This document shows positions 1 to 9,731 of a DNA stretch of 52,470 bases, piece after piece; position 1 is the first letter of the stretch; each line of letters begins with the position of its first letter. The DNA is from Bradyrhizobium campsiandrae (lineage in GTDB: Bacteria > Pseudomonadota > Alphaproteobacteria > Rhizobiales > Xanthobacteraceae). The notes below the pieces were generated by a model. The model did no database searches and had not been told where the DNA came from. It worked only from the letters and a program-made list of their open reading frames with translations. Where the stretch lies: the NCBI RefSeq assembly GCF_014529705.1, contig NZ_JAANIH010000062.1, positions 1-52,470 on the forward strand. Reading direction: 5' to 3'. The position numbers and the translations under genes were made by a program.

Positions 1-201
1 ACACACAGGGGCGTGTGTTGGCACGAGGATGGGCATTAGCGGCGTGCCGACCGACAGCGTGTCGCGAAGCCAGACGCCACCGTCGCGGCTCGCGGTGGAG
101 TCGACGTCGGCGAGCCGCGTCCTCACCTCCCACGGTCCTGCGAGCGCGACGAAGAAGATCGCCGTCGGCAGCGTCCAGGCCATCCATGCGATGGATTCCA
201 T
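1..201 (-). CDS. GlpU-like small membrane protein of glycerol importer, N-terminal part
   Basis: This gene starts at an ATG 10 bases after the glpQ stop and runs off the left edge of the window. The first 20 or so residues (MESIAWMAWTLPTAIFF) look like the first membrane segment of the DUF2160 small membrane proteins that follow glpQ in rhizobial glycerol ABC-importer operons. After about residue 22 the protein becomes charged and does not look like the rest of that family as I remember it, although the frame stays open to the edge. The position in the operon supports a transporter accessory role. The identity of the visible tail is uncertain; a sequence error or a junction at the contig end is possible. 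Confidence 0.5.
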   Translation of the reverse strand, partial: MESIAWMAWTLPTAIFFVALAGPWEVRTRLADVDSTASRDGGVWLRDTLSVGTPLMPILVPTHAPVC

Positions 202-211
202 AAGCGCCTCC

Positions 212-1017
<806 letters not shown>

Positions 1018-1018
<1 letters not shown>

Positions 1019-1920
1019 CACGCCGCTCCTTCCTGGGGTTTGCGTTCGTTGCCGGCGTTGGTCATGACGGTGTAGAAGATCCAGCAGACGATCAGGATGA
1101 TCAGATTGTAGACCAGCGAGAGTGCGGCAGCTTTGCCGAGGTCGAACTGGCCGAGCGCGATCTTGACCAGCTCGATCGACACGAAGGTGGTCGAGTTGCC
1201 GGGCCCGCCGCCAGTGACGACAAACGGCTCGGTGTAGATCATGAACGAGTCCATGAAGCGGAGCAGCACCGCGATCAACAGCACGCGGTTCATCTTCGGC
1301 AATTGGATCGCCTTGAACACGGCCCAGCGCGAGGCGCCGTCGATCTGGGCGGCCTGATAATAGGCTTCGGGGATCGACTTCAGGCCGGCATAGCAGAGCA
1401 GCGCGACGAGGCTGGTCCAATGCCAGACGTCCATCACGATGACCGTGACCCAGGCATCGATGTCGTTGGAGACATAGTTGTAGTCGATGCCGACCGCATT
1501 CAGCACATAGCCAAGCAAGCCGATGTCGGGCCGGCCGAAGATCTGCCAGATCGTGCCGACCACGTTCCACGGAATCAAGAGCGGCAGCGCAAGGATGACG
1601 AGGCAGGCCGCCACCGTCCAGCCCTGACGCGGCATCGACAGTGCGACGACGATGCCGAGCGGCACCTCGATCGCGAGGATCACCAGCGAGAAGAACAGAT
1701 TGCGGCCGAGCGAGGCCAGGAAGCGGCCGCCGAGATCGGTGGAGGGATCGAGCAATTCCTTGAACCAGCCGACACCGTTCCAGAAGAACTGGTTGTTGCC
1801 GAAGGTGTCCTGCATCGAATAGTTCACCACCGTCATCAGCGGCAGCACCGCGGAGAAGGCGACGACCAGGAACACCGGCAGCACCAGGAACCAGGCTTTT
1901 TGGTTGACGGTCTTGTCCAT
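1018..1920 (-). CDS. glpP: Glycerol ABC transporter permease GlpP
   Basis: Inner-membrane permease, 300 residues, partner of GlpQ in the glycerol importer channel. A cytoplasmic N-terminus (MDKTVNQKAW) is followed by a first membrane helix (about 11-32), a periplasmic loop and a MetI-like core of about five more helices. The coupling segment is visible as YYQAAQIDGASRWAVFKAI. The length is usual for MalF/UgpA-type permeases without extra domains. Its ATG overlaps the glpT stop by one base (TGATG at 1918-1922), and its own stop overlaps the glpQ start in the same way. The two subunits and the ATPases are therefore probably made in fixed ratio. Confidence 0.92.
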
Positions 1921-3005
1921 CAGGCGGCTCCCTCCACCAGAAGGCTGTCGGCATAGACGTGGATATGCGCCGGATCGAATTTCAGGCCGGCATTGCCGTC
2001 GGAACTGGTAAAGCCTGCGGGCGCGCGCGCCGCGAGCTTGGCGTCGCCCACGCGCACGCGGGCAAAGCGGATACGGCCGAGATCGTCGATACGATCGATC
2101 TTCGCGGTGAGCAGGCCGGGTCCGGGCGCAACGACCTCGACGAATTCCGGACGCACGCCGATCTCGATCTTGGCGCCCGAGGGCAGATTGTCGTAAGCGC
2201 GGTTGAGCGCAATGACGTGACCGCCGACCTTCGCCTCACGCCCCTTCACCTCCGCCGCCAGGATGTTCATGCCGGGCGAGCCGATGAAATAGCCGACGAA
2301 GGTGTGGGCGGGCTTGTCGAACAACTCGGCCGGCGTGCCGCTCTGCACCACGCGACCGTCATGCATGACGACGACCGTGTCGGCGAAGGTCAGCGCCTCG
2401 GTCTGGTCGTGGGTGACGTAGATCATCGTGAGGTCGAGCTCGCGATGCAGCGCCTTCAGCTTGGAGCGAAGCTGCCACTTCAATTCGGGATCGATCACCG
2501 TCAGCGGCTCGTCGAACAGCACGGCGGCGACGTCGGAGCGGACGAGGCCGCGGCCGAGCGAGATCTTCTGCTTGGCATCGGCGGTGAGCCGCGTCGCCTT
2601 GCGGTTCAGATGGGGCTCGAGGTCGAGCAGGCGGCCGATCTCGGCGACGCGCTTGTCGATCTCGGCCTTCGGCATGCCGCGATTCTTCAACGGAAACGCA
2701 AGATTCTGCCCCACCGTCATGGTGTCGTAGATCACCGGAAACTGGAACACCTGGGCGATGTTGCGCTTCTGGGTTGACAGCGGTGTGATGTCCACCCCGT
2801 CGAACAGGATCTTCCCCCGCGACGGCGTGATGATGCCGGAGATGACGTTGAGCAGCGTGGTCTTGCCGCAGCCGGACGGGCCAAGCAACGCATAGGCGCC
2901 GCCCTGCCGCCAGGTCATGGTCACCGGCTTCAGCGCAAAAGTTTCCTGCGGCGCGTCATTGCCGCCGTAGGAGTGGGCGAGATCGACGAGGTCAATGCGG
3001 GCCAT
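1920..3005 (-). CDS. glpT: Glycerol ABC transporter ATPase GlpT (degenerate signature motif)
   Basis: Cytoplasmic ATPase of the glycerol importer, 361 residues. Walker A is GPSGCGKT (42-49), the Q-loop is near VFQF (86-89), Walker B ends in LFDE (163-166) and the switch histidine is H199 in YVTHDQ. The C-terminal third has a TOBE-type regulatory fold as in MalK/UgpC. The ABC signature that normally reads LSGGQ is replaced by LTADAKQK (140-147). The partner GlpS keeps LSGGQ but lacks the switch histidine, so the pair probably forms one complete and one degenerate ATP site. The gene starts 14 bases after the glpS stop. This glpT is unrelated to the E. coli glycerol-3-phosphate antiporter of the same name. 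Confidence 0.92.
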   Translation of the reverse strand: MARIDLVDLAHSYGGNDAPQETFALKPVTMTWRQGGAYALLGPSGCGKTTLLNVISGIITPSRGKILFDGVDITPLSTQKRNIAQVFQFPVIYDTMTVGQNLAFPLKNRGMPKAEIDKRVAEIGRLLDLEPHLNRKATRLTADAKQKISLGRGLVRSDVAAVLFDEPLTVIDPELKWQLRSKLKALHRELDLTMIYVTHDQTEALTFADTVVVMHDGRVVQSGTPAELFDKPAHTFVGYFIGSPGMNILAAEVKGREAKVGGHVIALNRAYDNLPSGAKIEIGVRPEFVEVVAPGPGLLTAKIDRIDDLGRIRFARVRVGDAKLAARAPAGFTSSDGNAGLKFDPAHIHVYADSLLVEGAA

Positions 3006-3019
3006 CGCGCATCTCCCCC

Positions 3020-4092
<1,073 letters not shown>

Positions 4093-4096
<4 letters not shown>

Positions 4097-5643
4097 GGGC
4101 GTCCTCCTGCTTCCAGCAGCGGACTTTGCGACACGGCGTGGGCCCTGATCCAGTCGTCCAGGGCGGCAATTTCGTCGGCAGATAGTCGCAGACCGAGCTT
4201 GGAGCGGCGCCAGACGATATCTTCGGCGGTCACCGCCCATTCGTTGGTCATCAGGTAGCGAACCTCGCGTTCGGTCAGGGTTGCGCCAAAGGCCTGGCCG
4301 AGATCGGCGGCCGATTTGGCATCGCCGAGCAGCTTGATGGCCCGGGTGCCATAGGCGCGCGCGAGACGTCGCGCATGCTCGTGGCTGAGGAAGGGATAGC
4401 CGCGCTGGATCTCGGCGATCAGGCCGTCGACGGCCGACACGTCCATGTCGCCTCCGGGCAGCGGCCATTTGCCGGTCCAGCCTTCACGCGCTTTTGCACT
4501 GCGGAGATAGGGCGCGAGCCGCTCCAGCGCCTCTTCGGCAAGACGACGGTAGGTCGTGATCTTGCCGCCATAGATCGACAGCAGCGGCACCCCGCCGGGC
4601 GTGTCGAGCTCGAACACATAGTCGCGGGTCGCGGCCTTGGCTTCGCTGGCGCCGTCGTCATAAAGCGGTCTCACGCCGGAATAGGTCCAGACCACGTCCT
4701 CTGATGTGACGGGCTTGGCGAGATATTCGCTGGCGGCCTTGCAGAGATACTCGATCTCCTCGCCCGTCGCCTTCACCTTGGCGGGATCGCCGTCATAGTC
4801 GCGGTCGGTGGTGCCGATCAGCGTGAAATCGTCCTGGTAGGGGATGACGAAGATGATGCGGCCGTCGGCGTTCTGGAACATGTAGGCGCGATCGTGGTCG
4901 TAGAGCTTCTTGACCACAATGTGCGAGCCCTGCACCAGCCGCACCTTTGCCTTGGCGTTGACGCCGGCACCGCGCCCGAGCACGTCCTCGACCCAGGGGC
5001 CGCCGGCATTGACCAGCGCGCGGGCCTGGATCTGAGAGCGGGCACCGGTCAACGTGTCGACCAGGCCGACAGTCCAGACGCCATTGGACTGCTTGATGTC
5101 AGTCGCGCGGGTCCGTGTGCGGATCTCTGCGCCCTTGTCGGCGGCGTCCCGCGCATTGAGCACGACCAGGCGGGCGTCATCGACGAAGCAGTCGGAATAT
5201 TCGAAGGCACGGGCGTAGCGATTCGGGATCAGCGGCTTGCCGACCTCGTCGCGCCGGAGATCGAGCGAACGGGTCGCCGGCAGCAGGTGACGGCCTCCGA
5301 TGTGATCGTAGAGGAACAGGCCGAGGCGCAGCAGCCAGGCCGGACGGAGGCCCGCATGATGCGGCAGCACGAAACGCAGGGGACGGATGATGTGGGGCGC
5401 GATGCCCCAGAGAATCTCGCGCTCGATCAGCGCCTCGCGGACCAGGCGGAACTCGTAATATTCGAGATAGCGCAGGCCGCCATGCACCAGCTTGGTCGAC
5501 CAAGACGATGTCCCGCTCGCCAGATCGTTCATTTCACACAGGAAAACAGTGTTGCCGCGGCCCACCGCGTCACGCGCGATGCCGCAACCGTTAACACCGC
5601 CTCCAATGATGGCGAGGTCGAAAATACGCTCCAACAGACGCAT
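4093..5643 (-). CDS. glpD: Glycerol-3-phosphate dehydrogenase GlpD
   Basis: FAD-dependent sn-glycerol-3-phosphate dehydrogenase, 516 residues. It oxidises glycerol-3-phosphate to dihydroxyacetone phosphate at the inner face of the membrane and passes electrons to quinone. The N-terminus carries the dinucleotide-binding motif GGGVNG (14-19), followed by the conserved SSWSTKLVHGGLRYLE block near 46-61 typical of GlpD. The C-terminal GlpD domain is present and the length fits the E. coli enzyme. It leads the importer operon, and no glycerol kinase gene lies in the visible part. The upstream region has CGAAA boxes that fit control by GlpR encoded at 6581-7426. Confidence 0.95.
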
Positions 5644-5677
5644 CCCCCGGAAACCGCTCGTTCAGTCGGGCGGCTAC

Positions 5678-5744
5678 TTTCGTTTTGGATTAGATCACAC
5701 CCAAAAACGAAAGCAAGACGAAAGAGAGACGAAAGGAAGCGAAA
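5678..5744 (-). promoter_or_regulatory. Promoter and probable GlpR operator array of glpD operon
   Basis: On the plus strand the pentamer CGAAA occurs at 5708, 5719, 5730 and 5740, with spacings of 11, 11 and 10 bases, about one helical turn. An inverted copy (TTTCG) lies at 5678-5682. On the minus strand a -10-like TCTAAT (5694-5689) lies 16 bases from a weak -35 TTGCTT (5716-5711), so the boxes cover the promoter. DeoR-family regulators such as GlpR are known to bind TTTCG-type repeats. I infer repression by the neighbouring GlpR in the absence of glycerol-3-phosphate. Confidence 0.7.
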
Positions 5745-5816
5745 ATGGAACTTTCTGTGAGGCATTTAGCCAACGAATTGGGCACCCAAAGTGCTGATTC
5801 AGGCGGGCCACGCCGC

Positions 5817-5851
5817 TTGAATACGCAAGTCAGATCATTATAGTCACTATA
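5817..5851 (+). promoter_or_regulatory. Promoter and palindromic operator of toxin-antitoxin pair
   Basis: A -35-like TTGAAT (5817-5822) is followed after 16 bases by a -10-like TATAGT (5839-5844). The -10 is the left arm of a palindrome TATAGT-C-ACTATA at 5839-5851, and a partial further copy (TATAGTCA) follows. This is the layout expected for autorepression by a Phd-type antitoxin or the complex. The antitoxin ATG is 22 bases downstream. Confidence 0.6.
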
Positions 5852-5872
5852 GTCATTTTGGTTCCTTCGGAT

Positions 5873-6154
5873 ATGACAGATCACAGCAAGGCTCCAAATT
5901 TACCGCGCACCGACACATGGACGCTTGCCAATGCCAAGGCGCGCCTGTCCGAGGTCGTCGATCGCGCCCAAAGCGGTCCCCAGATCATCACTCGTCATGG
6001 CAAGCCAAATGCCGTGGTTGTCTCCGCTGAAGAGTGGGCGCGAAAGACAGTGCGCAAAGGCACGCTCGCTGAATTTCTGCTGGCTTCGCCGCTCCACGAC
6101 GCTGAGCTCGAACTTGAACGCGTACGGGACGACCCCCGCGACGAGATGCCGTGA
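5873..6154 (+). CDS. Phd/YefM-family antitoxin
   Basis: Antitoxin of a type II toxin-antitoxin pair, 93 residues. The N-terminal half has the Phd/YefM pattern: WTLANAKARLSEVVDRA, then GPQIITRHGKPNAVVVSAEEW, which forms the dimeric DNA-binding domain. The acidic C-terminal tail (HDAELELERVRDDPRDEMP) is the likely toxin-neutralising segment. I start it at the ATG at 5873; an in-frame TTG at 5858 would overlap the operator region. Its stop overlaps the toxin GTG start (GTGA at 6151-6154). The pair lies between glpR and glpD on the opposite strand to both. Confidence 0.88.
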   Translation: MTDHSKAPNLPRTDTWTLANAKARLSEVVDRAQSGPQIITRHGKPNAVVVSAEEWARKTVRKGTLAEFLLASPLHDAELELERVRDDPRDEMP

Positions 6155-6576
6155 ACCTGCTCCTTGACACCAATGTGCTGTCGGAGGTTCGGCGGCCGGC
6201 ACCTTCTCCAAAAGTTCTGGCGTGGCTCGACACGATCGATGAGGATCGCGCCTTCATCAGCGTTGCTACCATCGCCGAGCTTCGCCGCGGCATTGCGTTG
6301 CTCGATGACGGCCGTCGGCGCGCGGCACTGAGCATCTGGCTCGCCCACGATCTACCGGCCCGATTTGCAGAGCGCATCCTGCCAATCGATCACGCGGCGG
6401 CCGAGCGCTGGGGCGACCTGATGGCACAGAGCCGCCGCAGCGGGGTCGCCTTGTCGGTGATGGATGGATTCTTCGCAGCAACGGCGCTGGCTCACAACCT
6501 CACGCTCGTCACACGCAATGTGAAGGATTTCGCGACCTTCGGAGTTCCGCTGCTCAACCCGTGGGACGCAGCCTGA
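6151..6576 (+). CDS. vapC: VapC-family PIN-domain toxin
   Basis: PIN-domain ribonuclease toxin, 141 residues, starting at GTG and coupled to the antitoxin by a four-base overlap. Active-site acids are visible: D6 in LLLDTNVLSE, E43 in ATIAELRRG, D105 in SVMDGFFAATA, and a fourth in TRNVKDF near 123-126. VapC toxins usually cut tRNA or rRNA at specific sites; the target here cannot be read from sequence. The length is usual and all key acids are present, so it is probably active. It ends 4 bases before the convergent glpR stop, so the cassette is packed tightly into the glp region. Confidence 0.9.
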   Translation: MNLLLDTNVLSEVRRPAPSPKVLAWLDTIDEDRAFISVATIAELRRGIALLDDGRRRAALSIWLAHDLPARFAERILPIDHAAAERWGDLMAQSRRSGVALSVMDGFFAATALAHNLTLVTRNVKDFATFGVPLLNPWDAA

Positions 6577-6580
6577 GCCC

Positions 6581-7426
6581 CTAGCGCAACCGCACCACCG
6601 GCGCCGCTTCAGGCGCGGCGTCCTGCACCTCGGCCTGGGTCTCGTCGATGTCAGCGCCCTTCGGCATCGCCTCAACCACCTCGATGCCCTTGCTGTGGCA
6701 GATGGTGGCGAGGCGTTCGGGCAGCTCCTGGTCGGTGACGAAGGTCTGGATCTGGGTCATGTGCGCGATACGGACCGGCGCGCTGCGGCGAAGTTTTGTG
6801 GAATCGGCGACCAGCATGACGCTGCGGGCATTGGCGATGATGGCCTGCGCCACCTGCACCTCGCGATAGTCGAAATCGAGCAGCGCGCCCTCCTCGTCGA
6901 TCGCGGACGCGCCGATGATGGCGTAATCCACCTTGAACTGGCCGATCAGCTGCGTCGCGGTCGAGCCGACCACGGCGCCGTCGGCGCGCCGCACCGTGCC
7001 GCCGGCGACCACCACCTCGATGCGGGGATGGCGGTAGAGCAGCATGGCGACGTTGAGATTGTTGGTGATGACGAGCAGGTCCTCATGCGAGGTCAGTGCG
7101 CTCGCGACCTCTTCCGTCGTGGTGCCGATGTTGATGAAGAGCGAGCAGCCGTTCGGGATCAGCGAGGCGGCGGCGGCGCCAATCGCCTTCTTCTCGTCGG
7201 CGGCGACGAAGCGGCGTGCCTCGTAGGCAAGGTTTTCGACACCGGAGGCGATGATCGCGCCGCCGTGGATGCGGGTGAGCGAACGGCGCTCGCAGAGATC
7301 GTTGAGATCCTTGCGGATGGTCTGCGCCGAGACTTCGAAACGGCGCGCCAGCTCCTCGACCATGACGCGGCCCGAGGCGCGGGCAATATTGAGGATTTCA
7401 GCCTGGCGATGGGTCAATCCGGTCAC
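6581..7426 (-). CDS. glpR: DeoR-family regulator GlpR
   Basis: DeoR-family transcriptional repressor, 281 residues, GTG start. The N-terminal winged helix (about 5-60: HRQAEILNIARASGRV, then VSAQTIRKDLNDLC, then RIHGG) is typical. The C-terminal DeoRC sugar-phosphate sensor domain includes GTTTEEVA and a segment ending in ADSTKL. In proteobacteria GlpR of this family senses glycerol-3-phosphate. Assignment to glpR rests on the glpD-STPQ cluster just downstream and on the CGAAA array in front of glpD. The last 35 residues are a charged, Ala/Pro-rich tail. Confidence 0.85.
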   Translation of the reverse strand: MTGLTHRQAEILNIARASGRVMVEELARRFEVSAQTIRKDLNDLCERRSLTRIHGGAIIASGVENLAYEARRFVAADEKKAIGAAAASLIPNGCSLFINIGTTTEEVASALTSHEDLLVITNNLNVAMLLYRHPRIEVVVAGGTVRRADGAVVGSTATQLIGQFKVDYAIIGASAIDEEGALLDFDYREVQVAQAIIANARSVMLVADSTKLRRSAPVRIAHMTQIQTFVTDQELPERLATICHSKGIEVVEAMPKGADIDETQAEVQDAAPEAAPVVRLR

Positions 7427-7514
7427 GGCAACGGCCTCAAGTCAGAATGCTGCATGGTGCGGCTTCCCGCGCGCGTGGTCAATGCGCGCCGATCACGGTT
7501 AGTGGATAAAAGCT

Positions 7515-8189
7515 TCACCAGGCCATCGCGCGCGCCAGTCGCGCGAGCAACTCAGGGTCGTCGAAGGCGCTGGCGGAAGCGATCGCGCCCGCGCCAACAA
7601 GGTCAGCATCGCTGAGACTGGTCCGGATACCGATGGTCGGAATCCCGGCGGCGGTGGCCGACTGCACGCCGGAGCGGGAATCCTCGAACGCGATCGAGGC
7701 GGCCGCGCTGGCCCCGACGAAGCGCAACCCCTCCTGATAGGGCAGTGGATGCGGCTTGCCGTGCGGCAGTTCGTCGCCGATCACGAGCGCCTTGAAGCGA
7801 TGCGTGATGTCGAGACCGGACAACAGCAGCTCGGCGTTGAGACGCGGCGCGTTGGTGACGGCGACCATGGGAATGCCCGCGTCATCCGCGCGGTCGAGCA
7901 GCGCCATCAGACCGGGCAAGGGTTCGATCTGCCCGGCGACCAGGTCGCGAAACACCTCTTCCTTTTCACCGAGAATCTCGGCGCGGCGCTCCAATGCCTC
8001 GCCCGGCAGAAAGCGCTCACCGATGGAGACGTTGGCGAAGCCTTGCAGCTCCTTCGAGAAGCGCGCGTGATCGAAGACATGGCCGCGGGGACCGAGCACC
8101 TGGTTGAACGCCTTCAGGTGCAGCGGGTCGGTGTTGGCGAGCGTGCCGTCGATATCGAACAGCAGTGCCCGGCCGAGAGTCTCGATCAT
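7515..8189 (-). CDS. HAD-superfamily subclass IA phosphatase
   Basis: Haloacid dehalogenase-type phosphatase, 224 residues. Motif I is FDIDGTLANTD with the nucleophile and acid at D12 and D14, motif II is in VAVTNAPR, motif III is the Lys in HGKPHPLPY, and motif IV is FEDSRSG. An alpha-helical cap lies between motifs I and II, as in phosphoglycolate and small sugar-phosphate phosphatases. I start it at the ATG at 8189; the longer frame to 8231 has no better support. It lies 88 bases upstream of glpR on the same strand, so a link to glycerol-phosphate metabolism is possible but only inferred. Confidence 0.85.
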   Translation of the reverse strand: MIETLGRALLFDIDGTLANTDPLHLKAFNQVLGPRGHVFDHARFSKELQGFANVSIGERFLPGEALERRAEILGEKEEVFRDLVAGQIEPLPGLMALLDRADDAGIPMVAVTNAPRLNAELLLSGLDITHRFKALVIGDELPHGKPHPLPYQEGLRFVGASAAASIAFEDSRSGVQSATAAGIPTIGIRTSLSDADLVGAGAIASASAFDDPELLARLARAMAW

Positions 8190-8342
8190 ATCAGTACTTT
8201 CCCGAATGCACCACGCATCGATGCGCAACACGTATCAATAGAGCTTCGCGCGCGCAATGACGACGCGCATGACAACCACGCGACACTCGACAAAGCCGCG
8301 CATGGCTGCAACACTCCATACAAGACCAAAAAGGAGGAAACG

Positions 8343-8795
8343 ATGACGATCAACCGACGCGATCTGGCGCTCTCGACGCTGGCGGTCTCTGCCCTTGCGC
8401 TCACCACACCGGCACTGGCGGCGTCCGCCGAGGAAGACGCCGTGGCAAAGAAGGTCGAGGCCTTCCGCCTCGCCCAGATCGCAGCCGACCCCAAGGCGCT
8501 CGGCGCGCTGTGCTGGGACGATCTCAGCTACAGCCATTCCAGCGGCAAGGTCGAGGACAAGGCGACCTTCATCGCCAACGCCACCGACGGCAAATCCAAA
8601 TTCCTCTCGATCGAGTACAAGGACCCGACCATCAAGGTGGTCGGCCCCGCCGCGATCGTGCGCTTCCACTGGGTCGCGGAACAGGAGATGGCGGCCGATG
8701 GGAAGAAAGTGCCGACCAATCTTCACATCCTGATGAACTGGCTGAAGCAAGGCGACGAATGGAAGCTGTTGTCGCGCGCCGCGACGAAATTGTGA
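8343..8795 (+). CDS. Exported NTF2-like (DUF4440/SnoaL-type) protein
   Basis: Small exported protein of 150 residues. It begins MTINRRDLALSTLAVSALAL, a twin-arginine-type signal peptide ending near ALAAS. The rest fits an NTF2-like cone fold: an N-terminal helix with AQIAADPKALGALCWDDLSYSHSSGKVEDKA, and a C-terminal sheet with KVVGPAAIVRFHWV and LKQGDEWKLLSRAATKL. Proteins of this type are often called nuclear transport factor 2 family or DUF4440 and their ligands are usually unknown. A strong ribosome site (AGGAGG at 8331-8336) decides the start. No operon partner is visible. Confidence 0.82.
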   Translation: MTINRRDLALSTLAVSALALTTPALAASAEEDAVAKKVEAFRLAQIAADPKALGALCWDDLSYSHSSGKVEDKATFIANATDGKSKFLSIEYKDPTIKVVGPAAIVRFHWVAEQEMAADGKKVPTNLHILMNWLKQGDEWKLLSRAATKL

Positions 8796-8804
8796 AGAAG
8801 CCAT

Positions 8805-8901
8805 CATTCCGGGCGCGCCGGAAGGCGCGAATCCGGAATCCATCGATCGGCAATTTCTGCAGCAAGATGGATTCCGGGTTCGCGCTACGCGCTCCGGAAT
8901 G
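8805..8901. repeat. Dispersed palindromic repeat, type A (long inverted repeat)
   Basis: Arms of about 36-40 bases (8805-8844 and 8866-8901) are imperfect reverse complements: CATTCCGGGCGCG... on the left answers ...CGCGCTCCGGAATG on the right. They are joined by about 21 bases and can also form smaller hairpins within each arm. This resembles the REP/BIME-like elements seen many times in Bradyrhizobium genomes. It follows the stop of the NTF2-like gene and could end transcription from both sides. Confidence 0.75.
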
Positions 8902-8913
8902 ACCGCGTGGAGC

Positions 8914-9105
8914 TTACGCCGCTTCCTTCACGTCGCCATTCACCAGCTTGCGGGCAGCACGCTCGGCTTCGCGGGCGTTGCGAAAGAGCTGGCCTTCGAG
9001 ACGCTTGAATTGGTGGGACGAGGCGAAGAAGCAGTAGCCTCCTTGAGAACGAACGACGATACCTGCGGTCTGCGAATTGACCTCGATGATGTAGCTGTCC
9101 GGCAT
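8914..9105 (-). CDS. Small conserved hypothetical protein, probable general-stress gene
   Basis: A 63-residue protein starting MPDSYIIEVNSQTAGIVV and ending ARKLVNGDVKEAA. It has a predicted short beta part (YIIEVNSQTAGIVVRSQGGYCFFASS) and a basic C-terminal helix (GQLFRNAREAERAARKL). I do not recognise a characterised family. The longer frame to 9222 was rejected because a clear GGAAC-N16-CGTT promoter lies inside it at 9135-9159 and the ATG at 9105 follows it at the expected distance. This points to expression under the EcfG stress sigma factor. No partner gene is co-transcribed. Confidence 0.7.
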   Translation of the reverse strand: MPDSYIIEVNSQTAGIVVRSQGGYCFFASSHQFKRLEGQLFRNAREAERAARKLVNGDVKEAA

Positions 9106-9134
9106 GGTCCGTGGATTCCTCAGTGCGGGCAAAT

Positions 9135-9159
9135 AACGGTCAGTCTGCCCAAAGGTTCC
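9135..9159 (-). promoter_or_regulatory. EcfG-type general-stress promoter
   Basis: Read on the minus strand, GGAAC (9159-9155) is followed by exactly 16 bases and CGTT (9138-9135). This is the consensus described for EcfG sigma factors in alphaproteobacteria (GGAAC-N16/17-CGTT). The -10 element ends 29 bases before the ATG of the 63-residue gene. Confidence 0.75.
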
Positions 9160-9313
9160 TGAGGGCAAATCAACCGGTTTCCACCCCGAATCGACGCACG
9201 ATTGGGTACGCCGGGACCGCATCCGTTTTATGACCCGTTCTTGGCAAAGAAGCGACGCGTGGACTCACGCTCGCCGCGCATCTTGATGAGTTGAGACAGA
9301 GCGCCGCGCGCGA

Positions 9314-9724
9314 TTACGTCGCGATCGGCGAGCCGGTCGAACGCACCTCTTGCGGCCGGCCGTGCTCGTCGATCGAGACGTAGGTAAAATTGCCGTCGGT
9401 GACGAGGAACGGATACGCTTCCCCGCGCCGTAGCGCCCAGGCTTCGAGATGCACGGTCATCGAGGTGCGGCCCACCCGAACGAGATTGGCGTAGACGGAG
9501 ACGAGATCGCCGACATAGACAGCTTTTCGAAAGTTCATTGCCTCGATTGCGACCGTCACGGTACGCGACTTTGCCGTTTTGGATGCGAACACGCCGCCGC
9601 CGACGTCCATCTGACTGAGCAGCCAGCCGCCGAAGATGTCGCCATTGGCATTGGTGTCGGCGGGCATCGCCAGCGTGCGGATGCAGAGATCACCGCTCGG
9701 CTCAGTGTCGGACTTTTCGGTCAT
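9314..9724 (-). CDS. Acyl-CoA thioesterase, YciA-type hotdog fold
   Basis: Single-hotdog acyl-CoA thioesterase of 136 residues that should hydrolyse acyl-CoA to free acid and CoA. The family pattern is clear: LAMPADTNANGDIFGGWLLSQMDVGGGVFA (the N-x-x-G-D-I-F-G-G-W active-site segment, 24-36), then VTVAIEAMNFRKAVYVGDLVSVYANL. I start it at the ATG at 9724, seven bases after the fadJ stop; the frame open to 9838 overlaps fadJ and was rejected. It is the last gene of the fad operon, where it could release CoA during overload of beta-oxidation. Confidence 0.88.
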   Translation of the reverse strand: MTEKSDTEPSGDLCIRTLAMPADTNANGDIFGGWLLSQMDVGGGVFASKTAKSRTVTVAIEAMNFRKAVYVGDLVSVYANLVRVGRTSMTVHLEAWALRRGEAYPFLVTDGNFTYVSIDEHGRPQEVRSTGSPIAT

Positions 9725-9731
9725 GCAGATC

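Noticed and set aside
1920..3005. GlpT as a decayed ATPase because LSGGQ is missing
   Set aside because: All other motifs, the length and the operon overlaps are intact, and GlpS supplies a complementary pattern.
5708..5744. CGAAA array as a CRISPR or microsatellite
   Set aside because: Units are only five bases with unrelated fillers at helical spacing and a promoter beneath; an operator array fits better.
5858..5872. TTG start of the antitoxin at 5858
   Set aside because: The ATG at 5873 starts the normal Phd-type N-terminus and leaves room for the operator.
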